64,000 nt of DNA from Prosthecobacter debontii (GCF_900167535.1 NZ_FUYE01000006.1:124001-188000), one strand, 5' to 3'. Shown: positions 8,664-17,820, counted from the first letter of the stretch. A program made the numbers and translations. Notes: a model not told the origin generated them from the sequence alone.

Positions 8664-11600
8664 ATGGCTCTACCGACCTACCCTGCAAATACCGTCTGGT
8701 ATCTGGAGGCCCGCCCCATGAATGTGGGATGGGCCCCGGAGAACCCCAGCAGCATGGGGAGTGCCGTCGCGGTGGAGCTGGAGCATCTGAATGAGCAGGG
8801 GCGGCCCCTACGGCCTGCCCGGGTGCGTAAATACCTGCTGACCTGTGCGCATGTCTGCCGTCAGCCTACCCATGATGGCGTGCTCGGCTGGGGGCCCTTG
8901 CTGGGGGAGCTGCTGTGTTTCCCCCCGGGCTCCAAATACCAGCGGACGACGCCAAATGGACGGAATAGTGGGCAGCTTCCTGGCCCTGAGGTCATGCTGG
9001 CTAAGGTTGTGGCGCAGTGCCCTTCAGGAGCGAGCATGGGCTCGGTGGATCTCTCGCTTCGAGAGGCGAAATACGATTGGGTGCTTCTGGATGTTCAAGA
9101 TCCTGACTTTCAGAAAGTGCCGGTGGTTCGACGTTGGGCTGCGACACTGATTGGTAAAAGGCTCGATATCATTGGTTATCCGGGCGGGGCCGGTATCGTC
9201 GTGCCGAAGGGACGAGGGGAATATTGGGAGACGGGAGACGCGGTGGAGAGTTACCTCGCCGAGGACTTTGCCCAGAAACGGACGCCGGACGAGGGGATGC
9301 TGAAGCCTGAAGGAAAGGATGAGACCCGGCCTGGAATGAGTGGCGGTGGCGTCTTTACCTCCACGGGGGAGTTAGCGGGCATTCATTGCTCTAGCACGGA
9401 CCAGACTCTCTCACGCGGAGCGGTGAGTGCGGAGTTTATTCAGCAATGGCTCAAGGATCAGCAGATACGCCCCGGTCGTGTGCCTCTCTGGGAGCGGGTG
9501 TGGGAGATGGATTTCCTGCCTAGCTTCACACTCCCGCGGGTGCCGCGGGGTGCGTGGTTCATGGGCGTGGCGGGTCTATTGAGCGTGGCCCTGCTGATCG
9601 AGCGGTATGCGCTGCCGCCGAAGACCTATGATTTGGCCATGCAGGTGGCTGCAAAGCGGGATGTGGATGATATCAAAAAGCTTCTGCCCGGGCTGCTAGT
9701 CTCCTTCGAGCCTGATCCGCCCCGACCGGAGCTGGTGGTAACACCCGGGACCACCGATCACACGGGCAAGGCCTCGATCCGTGTTTCCGTGCCGCGTGGG
9801 GCTTCGACAGATTCTCTGCGGGGTTACCTCGTTTGCAAAAATGCTCCTGGGCCGATGAACGATCATGCTCCGCTCATTCTTGAACCCTATGGCAGTGCGA
9901 CGCAGGGTATCCATTCTTATAAAAGCTCGGATGAACTGGATCTTGCCCAAATGGTCCCGACCCAGATCAAACTGCCTACTGTCGTCGCTACGGGACTCCG
10001 CGCTTGGTCTAAGGAGAGGTTTGGTAACCTCATGGGCACTCCGCCCGAGGACTTGTTGAAGCAAGCGCAGGCAACGGGCGAGGACTTGACCTTGCCTTCT
10101 TCAGCTTCGAGCTTTTCGGATAGGCTGGATGCCTCAAAGCTGCTGATGGCTAAGCAAGGCGTGGGTGAAGAGGAGTTTGTTCGGGTAGCGAAGGACTGGG
10201 TTAAGGCGCTGCTTACCCAGAGACCTGTGCTCAGGGTCCAGTCGCAGGTTCCTTATTATAATCGGGATCAAGCCGATAAAAATAAGCGTAGTGTCGCTTC
10301 TGTCGGTGTTATTTACGGTGCGCCAGACGCTTCTGGCCTTCGGCCCTTAGGCAGTGCCTTCGTTGTGGGTCGAGACGTGATTCTCACGGCTCAATCGGTG
10401 ATGACAATCCCCTCCGAAAGCGGTTTTGAAATTGCTTTCACGGATCAGGCGGAGCCGCCTGCTCGAGCCCGGTTAAAGCTGGGTGCGGTGTTGTGGCAGG
10501 ATCGCCAGCGGGAAGTCTGCCTCGTGGAGGTGGAGGGCACCTTACCGCCACCTTTACCGCTCGCTTCCAAACTTCCCAAGCTGCCAGTGGGGCGCTCCAT
10601 TTATGTCGCCGGATATCCTTTTCGTGACTCCCGGTTACCCGATGAGGTGAGTGACCTGTTCCGCAGCAGTTATGGCGCACGCTGTGTGATCCCAGGAGAG
10701 TTGATCGAGCCTCCTTTACGGCAAGCCACAGAGGCGCAGGATAGCCGGGCTGACTCCCACCTGCATTACGACGCCACGACGAGCGGCGGCACCGGTGGTA
10801 GCCCCGTGATTGACCTTCTAACGCAGGCCGTGTTCGCCATCCACTCTCAAGGCATCTGGGATGGCGATCACAAGAACAATCATGGCCCCAGCTTAGCGAC
10901 CTTGGCTCAGGATCAGAGTTTCAATCAACTCATCCTCCAGCATGGCGGGCGCTTCGTCACCGTGGGGGATGCGGTGCTGGCGGAGACGGCAGACTCAGGC
11001 CCGGTGGAGGCAGCGGCGGTGCAGCTCACCGTGCCGTATGATGCCGACTTTCTGGGGGTGAATATCCCGCTGCCGACCCATGCGGATGGCCCCTCCGAGG
11101 CCCCCCTGGACTATGTGTATTACTCTCTAGTCATGGCGCCGGAGAGACGCATGGCACGCTATGCGGTCTGCAATGTGGACCGGCATCGGATGTTGTCCCT
11201 CGCCCGCACAGGAGATCGTTGGTATAGAGACTCCCGCCTGCCGCTGGATCAGCAGATGGAGGCGGCCTTTTTTGTCGGGAATGAATGGGATCGCGGGCAC
11301 CTGTGCCGTGCCTCCAGTCTGCGATGGGGCGAGGTAGCGACCGCCCGCAGCGCCTATCAGAGCGCCTTCTTTCTGACCAATGCCACCCCTCAGCATGCCT
11401 ACTTTAACCAAGGCACATGGCTCCGACTGGAGCGGTCCATTTACGATGAGCTGCATCCCGACTCCGCTCGCATCACCGTCTTCTCAGGCCCGGTCTTCCG
11501 CGATAGCGACATCGAATACCGCGGCTACCGCATCCCCCGTTCTTACTGGATGGTGGCTCTTTATCAAAATGAGAGCGATCCGGCACATCCGCATGTGGAG

Positions 11601-11759
11601 GCCTGCCTGGCGCATCAATACACGCTCCAGCCCGACGGTGGCTATACCCCCCTCGCTCGGAGCATGACCGGAGAGTTCAAGGTTTATGCCACCTCCGTGC
11701 AAGCCATCGAGCAGGAGACAGGCCTGACCTTCACCCTCCCCACAAATTCCGGTCAGTGA
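8664..11759 (+). CDS. Trypsin - TM - pseudo-trypsin - NUC endonuclease protein
   Basis: 1031 residues from ATG 8664. This start is chosen because the beginning, YPANTVWYLEARP, aligns with the start of the paralogue at 11868 (YPRNTVWYIEARP); upstream starts give unrelated sequence. Domain order: an active-looking trypsin domain (His63 in LTCAHV, Asp138 in KYDWVLL, Ser226 in RPGMSGGGVF), a TM helix (~297-317), a linker (~320-540), a second trypsin fold (~545-735) whose catalytic His and Ser are replaced (TAQSV at 575-579; GGTGGSPV at 708-715), and a NUC nuclease with EWDRGH (875-879) and the FFLTNATPQH block intact. The single TM would put protease 1 and the nuclease on opposite sides of the inner membrane unless there is a second unrecognised segment. 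Part of the + strand enzyme cluster. Confidence 0.88.
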   Translation: MALPTYPANTVWYLEARPMNVGWAPENPSSMGSAVAVELEHLNEQGRPLRPARVRKYLLTCAHVCRQPTHDGVLGWGPLLGELLCFPPGSKYQRTTPNGRNSGQLPGPEVMLAKVVAQCPSGASMGSVDLSLREAKYDWVLLDVQDPDFQKVPVVRRWAATLIGKRLDIIGYPGGAGIVVPKGRGEYWETGDAVESYLAEDFAQKRTPDEGMLKPEGKDETRPGMSGGGVFTSTGELAGIHCSSTDQTLSRGAVSAEFIQQWLKDQQIRPGRVPLWERVWEMDFLPSFTLPRVPRGAWFMGVAGLLSVALLIERYALPPKTYDLAMQVAAKRDVDDIKKLLPGLLVSFEPDPPRPELVVTPGTTDHTGKASIRVSVPRGASTDSLRGYLVCKNAPGPMNDHAPLILEPYGSATQGIHSYKSSDELDLAQMVPTQIKLPTVVATGLRAWSKERFGNLMGTPPEDLLKQAQATGEDLTLPSSASSFSDRLDASKLLMAKQGVGEEEFVRVAKDWVKALLTQRPVLRVQSQVPYYNRDQADKNKRSVASVGVIYGAPDASGLRPLGSAFVVGRDVILTAQSVMTIPSESGFEIAFTDQAEPPARARLKLGAVLWQDRQREVCLVEVEGTLPPPLPLASKLPKLPVGRSIYVAGYPFRDSRLPDEVSDLFRSSYGARCVIPGELIEPPLRQATEAQDSRADSHLHYDATTSGGTGGSPVIDLLTQAVFAIHSQGIWDGDHKNNHGPSLATLAQDQSFNQLILQHGGRFVTVGDAVLAETADSGPVEAAAVQLTVPYDADFLGVNIPLPTHADGPSEAPLDYVYYSLVMAPERRMARYAVCNVDRHRMLSLARTGDRWYRDSRLPLDQQMEAAFFVGNEWDRGHLCRASSLRWGEVATARSAYQSAFFLTNATPQHAYFNQGTWLRLERSIYDELHPDSARITVFSGPVFRDSDIEYRGYRIPRSYWMVALYQNESDPAHPHVEACLAHQYTLQPDGGYTPLARSMTGEFKVYATSVQAIEQETGLTFTLPTNSGQ

Positions 11760-11867
11760 GCCCAAAAAATGCTTTATGGGCACACTAGGTGCGGCATAAA
11801 AGAGAGCGCGTGATCACTCCGGTGTGGCATCGAAGTGATAGTTTATCTTTTGAAGGTCTCTCGTGTA

Positions 11868-13166
11868 ATGGCTGCTTTGGAATATCCCCGCAACACCGTC
11901 TGGTATATCGAAGCTCGCCCTGCGGCGGTGAATGATGGCTATGCCCCTGCGGATGCGGCCTCCATGGGCAGCGCCGTGCTCATCGAGCTGCAGCAGGAGA
12001 TCGATCAGGCGGGTGGAAAAAAAGAGGTCCAAGTCACCAGGTATCTGCTGACCTGTGCGCATGTTGTCCGTGCTCCGAGTCAGCAACCGGGGATGCTGGG
12101 GCCCTTGTATGCGGAGATCTTGTGCTTTGAACCCGGAAAGGGCTACATGCGCACTCGGACCGACAGCCGGAAAAGTCTCACGGCTGACGGGGTGCCCTTG
12201 GCCAAAGTTTCTGAATACTCTCCCTGCAAGGGCGTGTCAGGCTCCGTGCCCATGACGCCCCAGACGGACTGGGTGCTGCTCAAAGTGGAGGGGGATAAGG
12301 CCTTCAAGTATAAGGAGGTGGCACGCTCTTGGACCAAAGACACGGTTGAGTATGGTGAGGTCACCATCATCGGGTATCCGGGTGGGGCGGGTCGGGAAGA
12401 TTATTTGGAAACGGGTGCAGCGTGGGACAATACCCGGATCGTGGAAAACCTACCCACGAAAAATTGGCAGCAAAACCGCACCCCGAAGCCAGGGCTGCTG
12501 ATGCTGGATGGTATCATGGCCGCCCCAGGGATGAGTGGAGGTGGAGTTTTTACTCAGGAGGAAAATCTGCTCGCAGGTATTCACCGGGCAAATACACCCG
12601 CAGTCCTTGCCCGCGAAGCCGTCAGTATTCAAAGCATCCGTGACTATCTGTGGAGCATGCATCGGCTGAGTCCCGTGCCACCTTCGCGTGACTTCGTGCC
12701 GATACCTCAACCCGAGTTGCCATGGAAGCATTGGGTAGGGCTTGGAGTGATCTTGATCCTACTCATTGGGGCTGTATGGGCATGGCCGTTTCAAACAAAG
12801 AAGCGGGATGATATAGTCTTGAAAGAGGAGGTGCCTCCACCCGTGATCCCCGCAGATGTCACTGCGCAGTTCACGGTCTACTCCAACCACAACAGTGCCG
12901 GAAACATCCTGGTCCGCCTGAAGGTCAAAGGTGAACAAAGTCAATGGCAGGAGGAGCGCAGATCCGATGAACTGGGGAAGGTGAGCTTCCCCATCCCTGG
13001 AGCCCTCAGCAAGGCGAAGTTTAAGGTCAGTCTGCCTGAGTATGGAGCGGCTTTTCAAGCCACGGATTATACCCTCCGAGAGAAGAGTTTTCCACTCAAT
13101 GTGCCGCCAAAGCCGGGTGAGTATCAACCCTTCAAAATTTCCGAACCCGCCGAACAAAAACCATGA
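11868..13166 (+). CDS. Membrane-anchored trypsin-like protease
   Basis: 432 residues from ATG 11868. The protease domain (1-270) is a close paralogue of the first domain of the preceding 1031-residue protein: His65 in LTCAHVVRAP, Asp134 in QTDWVLLKV, Ser223 in APGMSGGGVF. One TM helix follows (~288-307, VGLGVILILLIGAVWAW), then a ~110-residue beta-rich C-terminal domain that may face the periplasm. The stop overlaps the next start as ATGA (13163-13166), implying translational coupling to the secreted protein downstream. The cytosolic trypsin/periplasmic sensor arrangement, N-in, suggests a transmembrane signalling protease; orientation is inferred, not shown. Confidence 0.87.
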   Translation: MAALEYPRNTVWYIEARPAAVNDGYAPADAASMGSAVLIELQQEIDQAGGKKEVQVTRYLLTCAHVVRAPSQQPGMLGPLYAEILCFEPGKGYMRTRTDSRKSLTADGVPLAKVSEYSPCKGVSGSVPMTPQTDWVLLKVEGDKAFKYKEVARSWTKDTVEYGEVTIIGYPGGAGREDYLETGAAWDNTRIVENLPTKNWQQNRTPKPGLLMLDGIMAAPGMSGGGVFTQEENLLAGIHRANTPAVLAREAVSIQSIRDYLWSMHRLSPVPPSRDFVPIPQPELPWKHWVGLGVILILLIGAVWAWPFQTKKRDDIVLKEEVPPPVIPADVTAQFTVYSNHNSAGNILVRLKVKGEQSQWQEERRSDELGKVSFPIPGALSKAKFKVSLPEYGAAFQATDYTLREKSFPLNVPPKPGEYQPFKISEPAEQKP

Positions 13167-14455
13167 CATTGCGAGCCTTTCGATTCATTTTAACCTTGAG
13201 TTGGAGTCTGGTGGGGTTTGCCTCTTTTGCAGAGGACTATCGCCGGGTGGATTTGGAGTTTCAGGTGCTCTATGTCGAGTATGAAAACGGAGGTTTCGTA
13301 GAGCGTCCGCTCCCCCAGGTGTTTATCACGGTTCGCGGAGATGAATGGAAAGTCGGTCCAGGGACTCAGGTGGGTTATACGGAATTGAAAGGGAAGGTCT
13401 CCAACATCACGGATTTGGTCGTCGATGTGCCCAACTCAGTCCCCAAAGGAACCGCTAAAGCCTACTTGAAATTTGAAGGCAATCAGCCTTGGGGACTCTC
13501 CGAACAATATTTGATCTGGCGTCATGGATATCATGAATTCACTCATGATCTCCCCTTCGATGTGGAGCTAAACCCTCCTGATCTTGTGATATTGGTGCCC
13601 GTCAAACACGCTGCGGCATACTACGACGCTCATGTGGCCAAGGTTCACAACGACCGAAAGTTGCGAAACTACTTTGGTCAAGCCGTGATCGTGATGGGGG
13701 GGCTCGACTTGCCGCCGGGGGTCGAGCTGAGCACCTCATTGGATAAACAGAAAGAGCAGACCATCCATCAGATGGCTTCCTTTTGGGGCATCGAACCTCA
13801 ACGTGTCAAAAGCGATTTCGACGCTTGGGCGAAGCGGATCGAAAAAGCCGATGGGTCCGAAACCAGTTACCAGGATAAAATCCTCGCCCAAGTCTATCAA
13901 GGTCACTACGACCGAGCGGCGATGACCGCGCGGCTTTACGCTGATGCCGTGGGCATCGTGAGCCCCCAACAAACGATTGAAGCGGCTCAACTGACTCGTG
14001 GGGTGAACCTGGCTTGGAGTCGAGACCTTTACACGAATAACAAAGATTTTGCCAAAGCCGACGAGGTCAGGGAGGAAGCGTATCGAGCGGAGGCCAAACT
14101 CCAAGAGTATATCTCCCTTTACGAAGAAAAGGGGATCAAGAATTCGTCCCCTGATTCGACTCCATGGTTGATCCGCGATCTCGATCCCAAGCAGACGAAT
14201 CCGGACGATGACACCAAGCTCGATGCCCAATCATACAAGCAATGGCTGATCAATCCGAATGGCGGGCGCCAGCCGACGATTTGGATCGACCCAAGCAAAG
14301 AGAAGTATCAACTCCACAAAAAAGGCTGGGAGTTTGATGCATCGAATGAAGCGACTCCGATCACTCCGAAAACGGATAGTCCCTACCTCAAAAAGCAATG
14401 GCAGTTCGACTTCGACAAAAAGCTCCGATCTACAGAGGGCTTTCCATCCAAGTGA
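13163..14455 (+). CDS. Secreted protein of unknown function, coupled to the TM trypsin
   Basis: 430 residues. Residues 1-23 are a signal peptide (LTLSWSLVGFASFA followed by E), so the product is exported. Residues 24-165 look beta-rich (many alternating hydrophobics), and 200-340 are mainly alpha-helical with repeated Glu/Lys/Ala segments (TPR-like character but no clear repeat seen). No catalytic motif is recognised. Its ATG is embedded in the stop of the membrane-bound trypsin (4-bp overlap), so it most likely works with the periplasmic domain of that protein, for instance as ligand, sensor or inhibitor; this is inference from coupling. Confidence 0.75.
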   Translation: MTLRAFRFILTLSWSLVGFASFAEDYRRVDLEFQVLYVEYENGGFVERPLPQVFITVRGDEWKVGPGTQVGYTELKGKVSNITDLVVDVPNSVPKGTAKAYLKFEGNQPWGLSEQYLIWRHGYHEFTHDLPFDVELNPPDLVILVPVKHAAAYYDAHVAKVHNDRKLRNYFGQAVIVMGGLDLPPGVELSTSLDKQKEQTIHQMASFWGIEPQRVKSDFDAWAKRIEKADGSETSYQDKILAQVYQGHYDRAAMTARLYADAVGIVSPQQTIEAAQLTRGVNLAWSRDLYTNNKDFAKADEVREEAYRAEAKLQEYISLYEEKGIKNSSPDSTPWLIRDLDPKQTNPDDDTKLDAQSYKQWLINPNGGRQPTIWIDPSKEKYQLHKKGWEFDASNEATPITPKTDSPYLKKQWQFDFDKKLRSTEGFPSK

Positions 14456-14571
14456 TCCCGAGCAGGGCGCGGCTGTGACCGCCTCTGGATTATTGCACCA
14501 AGGGCAAACCGTGGGGCTGGGGTGAGGCACTTCTAGGGGGAGAACGAGCTCTTTATTTTTTCCTCCCTTCC

Positions 14572-15675
14572 TCACTCACTTGGGCTCACCACCACCCGCA
14601 TCACGCCGGGCTTGATGATGTGGCTGAGGTAAAGGTGACCGCCATGAGGGATGGCGGTGCTGGTGCAGCGTTTGTCCCCCCGCATCGTTTCCCGCCAGCA
14701 GCGGGTGCGTTGAGCCTGGGCGTGGCCTGGGGTGTAGGTGAAGCTTACGGCGGAGCCGCCCGTGGGATAGGTGGCCACGGTCAGGAAATGCAGGGCGGTG
14801 GTGATGAAGTTCGTCTGGCCGGCGGCGCAGTATTCTCCACTCGGCAGGAGCTTCAGGTTATCGGGAAAGAACGCGAGTTTGTCGAAGACGATGTCACCGT
14901 TGGTTAGGCGGCCTGTCGCTGGATCGCGGGTGAAGTCCAGCACCTGCTTGGCATGGTAGGCATTGCAGAGCAGGTGCTTTTCATCCGGGGTCAGGCACAG
15001 GCCGTTGGCACCATTGATGCCGGTGGCCACCACCCGCCAGGTCTGCTCCTGCGGGCGGTAGCAGACGAGGGTGTTTCTCTCCGGCTTTTCCGGCGCGGCG
15101 GCCTCCGGTGTGATCTGGGTATTGACCTTCAGTTTGCGATTTCCGAAGAGGTTAAAATTACTGATGTAAACCGTGCCGTCCCGAGTGGCCACGAGGCTGT
15201 TGGGTGAGGTGAGCAGGGGGGAGGGGCCGAGCGTGCGCAGGTGGGTCAGGGTTTTGGTGGCGGCCTGCAGCTCGAAGATCTCCACCTGGCTTCCCTTCAT
15301 GCCTTTAGGCACGGTGGCATTGACGACATAGAGTAGATCTTTCACCTGCCCTGGGGAGCCGGGTAGCGTGGCACCCTGCACCCGCCAGACGGCCAGCGGT
15401 TTCCACGCGCCGTGAGGATACACACCGGGCAGCGGGGTAAAGGTGGGCGCACCGCCGATCTCGTGGATCTCCAGCGCCCCCTGCGGCTGCTTTTGCCAGG
15501 GGAGCCGCCGGGCCGTGGCGGTGATGAGCGCCTGCCCACCCGCAGGGCCCCAGGGGATCAGCTCCATGTCCTCCGGCCCTGGGCCCGTGGGCAGCAGGGT
15601 CTGGCTAGGGGTGGCCGCGTGAGCCGGGGTGGCTCCGCTGAGGCCGATGAGCGAGAGTAGGGACAGCGTTTTCAT
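14572..15675 (-). CDS. Secreted SMP-30/gluconolactonase- or arylesterase-like beta-propeller protein
   Basis: Using the ATG at 15675 gives 367 residues with a clean signal peptide (KTLSLLSLIGLSGATPAHA); an upstream ATG at 15759 would add 28 residues ahead of it. The mature protein has repeated propeller-like segments: GPEDMELIPWG, SPNSLVATRDGTVYISNFNLFG, GANGLCLTPDEKHLLCNAYHAKQVLDF and GRLTNGDIVFDKLAFFPDNLKLLPSGEYCAAG. The N-S/N-G-L metal-ligand pattern and final HLYLSHI match paraoxonase/arylesterase or SMP-30-like hydrolases. It is convergent with the enzyme cluster to its left (117 bp gap) and appears unrelated to it. Confidence 0.75.
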   Translation of the reverse strand: MKTLSLLSLIGLSGATPAHAATPSQTLLPTGPGPEDMELIPWGPAGGQALITATARRLPWQKQPQGALEIHEIGGAPTFTPLPGVYPHGAWKPLAVWRVQGATLPGSPGQVKDLLYVVNATVPKGMKGSQVEIFELQAATKTLTHLRTLGPSPLLTSPNSLVATRDGTVYISNFNLFGNRKLKVNTQITPEAAAPEKPERNTLVCYRPQEQTWRVVATGINGANGLCLTPDEKHLLCNAYHAKQVLDFTRDPATGRLTNGDIVFDKLAFFPDNLKLLPSGEYCAAGQTNFITTALHFLTVATYPTGGSAVSFTYTPGHAQAQRTRCWRETMRGDKRCTSTAIPHGGHLYLSHIIKPGVMRVVVSPSE

Positions 15676-15840
15676 GGTCAGGGCGAGCACTGGAGCGAGG
15701 CATGGGGGTGAGCATCGGGAAAGGAGGCGTGGGTGAGTGGATGCGCTCGGGGGTTTCATGGATCAGTCCTCAGGATTTCTCTGTAGGCTAGCAATCCCGG
15801 GGCCATTTGGGAACTGTGATTTGTGAGGGGCTTGGGTTTC

Positions 15841-15917
15841 TTGGTTCTTGGTTCTTGGTTCTTGGTTCTTGGTTGGTCATTGGTTCCCGCATGCGGGATC
15901 ATTGGTCATTGGTTCTA
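15841..15917. repeat. Heptanucleotide tandem repeat (TTGGTTC)n with GGTCATT copies and CCCGCATGCGGG palindrome
   Basis: About 4.5 copies of TTGGTTC (15841-15872) run into TTGGTCATTGG, then the perfect 12-bp palindrome CCCGCATGCGGG, then GGTCATTGG again. The same ordering recurs near 46979 and 49598. The spacer 15676-16038 holds nothing else that I can recognise. Confidence 0.8.
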
Positions 15918-16038
15918 AGCCCCGCCAGCCTCTCGCTTGCGTGAGGCATCCAACTATCCCTTCATCCACTCATCCTGAGGCTCAGCTCCCCACAGCCAAA
16001 GCCCCGCTTCAGCGCGAATCCTTCCGACCCACTCCGCC

Positions 16039-16275
16039 ATGAAGACCTATCATCTCAGCCCCACAGAACTCGGATGGAAACTCACGCTCGAAGGCTTTGA
16101 CGACCCCGTGGAGACCTACCCCGACCACACCAAGGCCGATGCCCTGAGCCGCAGCATCGACATCATCACCTCCACCAGCGCTGCCGCATCCCTGCGCATC
16201 CACCGCACCGACGGCACCTTCGAGGAAGAACGCACCTACCCCCGCGCCGCCGACCCTGTCGCGAGTGTGGGGTGA
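16039..16275 (+). CDS. Small DUF2188-like protein
   Basis: 78 residues beginning KTYHLSPTELGWKLTLEG, with a predicted beta-beta-alpha-beta layout: two strands with an aromatic/Gly turn, an Ala/Asp/Ser helix (TKADALSRSIDIITS) and a last strand with ASLRIHRTDGTFEEERTYP. This matches small DUF2188-type proteins (W-x-L followed by helix, then IH..DG.I..E.TYP). The function of that family is unknown. The single gene stands between a repeat array and the convergent - strand island; its stop is 17 bp from the end of the kinase-like gene. Confidence 0.7.
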   Translation: MKTYHLSPTELGWKLTLEGFDDPVETYPDHTKADALSRSIDIITSTSAAASLRIHRTDGTFEEERTYPRAADPVASVG

Positions 16276-16291
16276 AGGGGGAGAGCAGAAA

Positions 16292-17428
16292 TCATGGTGA
16301 CTGCAGTAGCTGGTTTTGGGGGAGACAAATTGCGATTGAAAGATCGATGGGGACGACTCGACCTGTTTCCAGTACCACGAAATTGTCTGTATAGGCATCA
16401 CCAACGATGACGTCTGTTTCCTCGTGTTTCCAAAAGGTGCCGAGCTCAGGAATGTCGATTTCGGTAAATCCTAAGTCCTTGAGATACTCTTCGATTTCAT
16501 CTTCGGTGGCAGGCTTTCCGGGCATGTAAGGCTGGGTGCTGACGATGCGTGGCAGGCCTTGAGGATCGATCCAGATGCCTTGGAAATCCCAAGGCATCCC
16601 AAAGATCTCAGTGAAGAGATAGAGCCTATCCAGGTAATCGATCGCGTTTGCCGGGCGGGGTTGGCCAGCCACTAAGCCCCATTTACTCGCTTTGGTGATT
16701 TTCCAAACGGTGGGGCGTTCCGCCTCTAGATCAAACCAGACCTCATGCTCCTGATTCCCTGCCTTACAGGGAATCTTCTTGAAGGGAACGTCGATGACGA
16801 GTCCCTGATTTTGGGCCTCCTCGACTAGGATTTCGCTGATGATGCGAATGGCTTCTCGAGGGGCTGCAGGAAGCGGCTTCTTCAGGGCCTGGATGGCATT
16901 ACGAATACTTTGGGCAAACCGCAGAGAGAGCGGCTCTGGGGCTTCAGTCGGGGGGGGGGAGTCCTCAGGGAGACTCTGGCTAAAAGATACATTCCCTTGA
17001 ATCAGGACATTTTGGTCAGGTGGTAGGGAAGGCGAGGGTGCCTCTGGCGTAAGGTCGTCGGCATGGCGCGACAGGATCTTTTGAACTGCTGCAAGAGTGT
17101 CCTCGTCACACTCCGCGAGGTTAGTGAGAGAGCTTGCCAGGGAGTTCAAATAGCCACAAAAGCCATCCAAGGCTAAAGCGGCGGGCGAGCGTTGGTTGTC
17201 GAGGTCGAATGTAGGAATGTCGAGTCTTCGAATCTCGCTCACTGCCCACCCTATGACATGCGCTGTTTGGCGGATTTTTGCGGATTCGCTTTTTGGAAGC
17301 TCTTCAATTGTTTTGACAAGGCTCCGGAGGTGATTGGCGACCGCATTTGAAATGTGGCTTGAAGTGTCTCGAGGGCCTTCTTGTGATGTGCCGGGCTGAG
17401 CCGATTCGGGAGTGTCTTGAGGCGGCAT
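16292..17428 (-). CDS. Protein with C-terminal polyvalent-type kinase-like domain
   Basis: Up to 378 residues. The last ~180 residues carry the blocks QEHEVWFDLEAERPTVWKITK, YLDRLYLFTEIFG, STQPYMPGKPATEDEIEEYL, then VIVGDAYTDNFVVLE and VVPIDLSI. This order (E/K-like start, QP hinge, D-x-x-x-x-N, PID) agrees with the Ser/Thr/Tyr kinase-like domain described from polyvalent proteins of phages and conjugative elements. Two other copies occur in this window (32901-33728 and 51915-52577). The N-terminal half is helical and unassigned. The first ~178 bp overlap the preceding gene in another frame, so the true start could be internal (for example a GTG near 17240). Last gene of the - strand array that begins with the KAP NTPase. 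Confidence 0.6.
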   Translation of the reverse strand: MPPQDTPESAQPGTSQEGPRDTSSHISNAVANHLRSLVKTIEELPKSESAKIRQTAHVIGWAVSEIRRLDIPTFDLDNQRSPAALALDGFCGYLNSLASSLTNLAECDEDTLAAVQKILSRHADDLTPEAPSPSLPPDQNVLIQGNVSFSQSLPEDSPPPTEAPEPLSLRFAQSIRNAIQALKKPLPAAPREAIRIISEILVEEAQNQGLVIDVPFKKIPCKAGNQEHEVWFDLEAERPTVWKITKASKWGLVAGQPRPANAIDYLDRLYLFTEIFGMPWDFQGIWIDPQGLPRIVSTQPYMPGKPATEDEIEEYLKDLGFTEIDIPELGTFWKHEETDVIVGDAYTDNFVVLETGRVVPIDLSIAICLPQNQLLQSP

Positions 17429-17820
17429 TCAATTTCGGGAGTGATAGACGCAACCCATGCTTGGCCTTCTTGCCAGACGCTAGCGGCCAGTTTTTTCACG
17501 CTTTCTTCAGGCATTTTTGCTTGGGCATCAGCATAGCGGAGACAATCATCCCAAAACGCAGAGATTTCAGAGACCTGAGTGAGGCTCTCACGGAAAGATT
17601 TGATGGTCTTGCTGACAAGTTGAGTCGCTATCTGAGAGACAGATTGAACTTGTCCTTCTCCTGCAGGTTCCATCATGCGATGCGTTCCCGTGAAAGGCTT
17701 TTGGGGTTTGGACTGCGGCAGCTTGAAATTCGGGCCCAGATGTTCAATGATGGCCTGACGTGCTTCGGCCCGCAACTGAGCGCTCGGCACCGAGAGGAAG
17801 ATGGTAAACGCAGGGTCCAT
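17251..17820 (-). CDS. Hypothetical helical protein overlapping the kinase-like gene
   Basis: 189 residues, predicted mostly helical, with a conserved-looking start TIFLSVPSAQLRAEARQAI that could be a short strand-helix of a TIR-like or nucleotide-binding fold (speculative). The C-terminal end is Lys/Gln/Ser-rich. Its last 59 codons overlap the start of the kinase-like gene in a different frame. It lies 51 bp behind the 101-residue gene and is part of the same run of - strand genes. No function assigned. Confidence 0.5.
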   Translation of the reverse strand: MDPAFTIFLSVPSAQLRAEARQAIIEHLGPNFKLPQSKPQKPFTGTHRMMEPAGEGQVQSVSQIATQLVSKTIKSFRESLTQVSEISAFWDDCLRYADAQAKMPEESVKKLAASVWQEGQAWVASITPEIECRLKTLPNRLSPAHHKKALETLQATFQMRSPITSGALSKQLKSFQKANPQKSAKQRMS

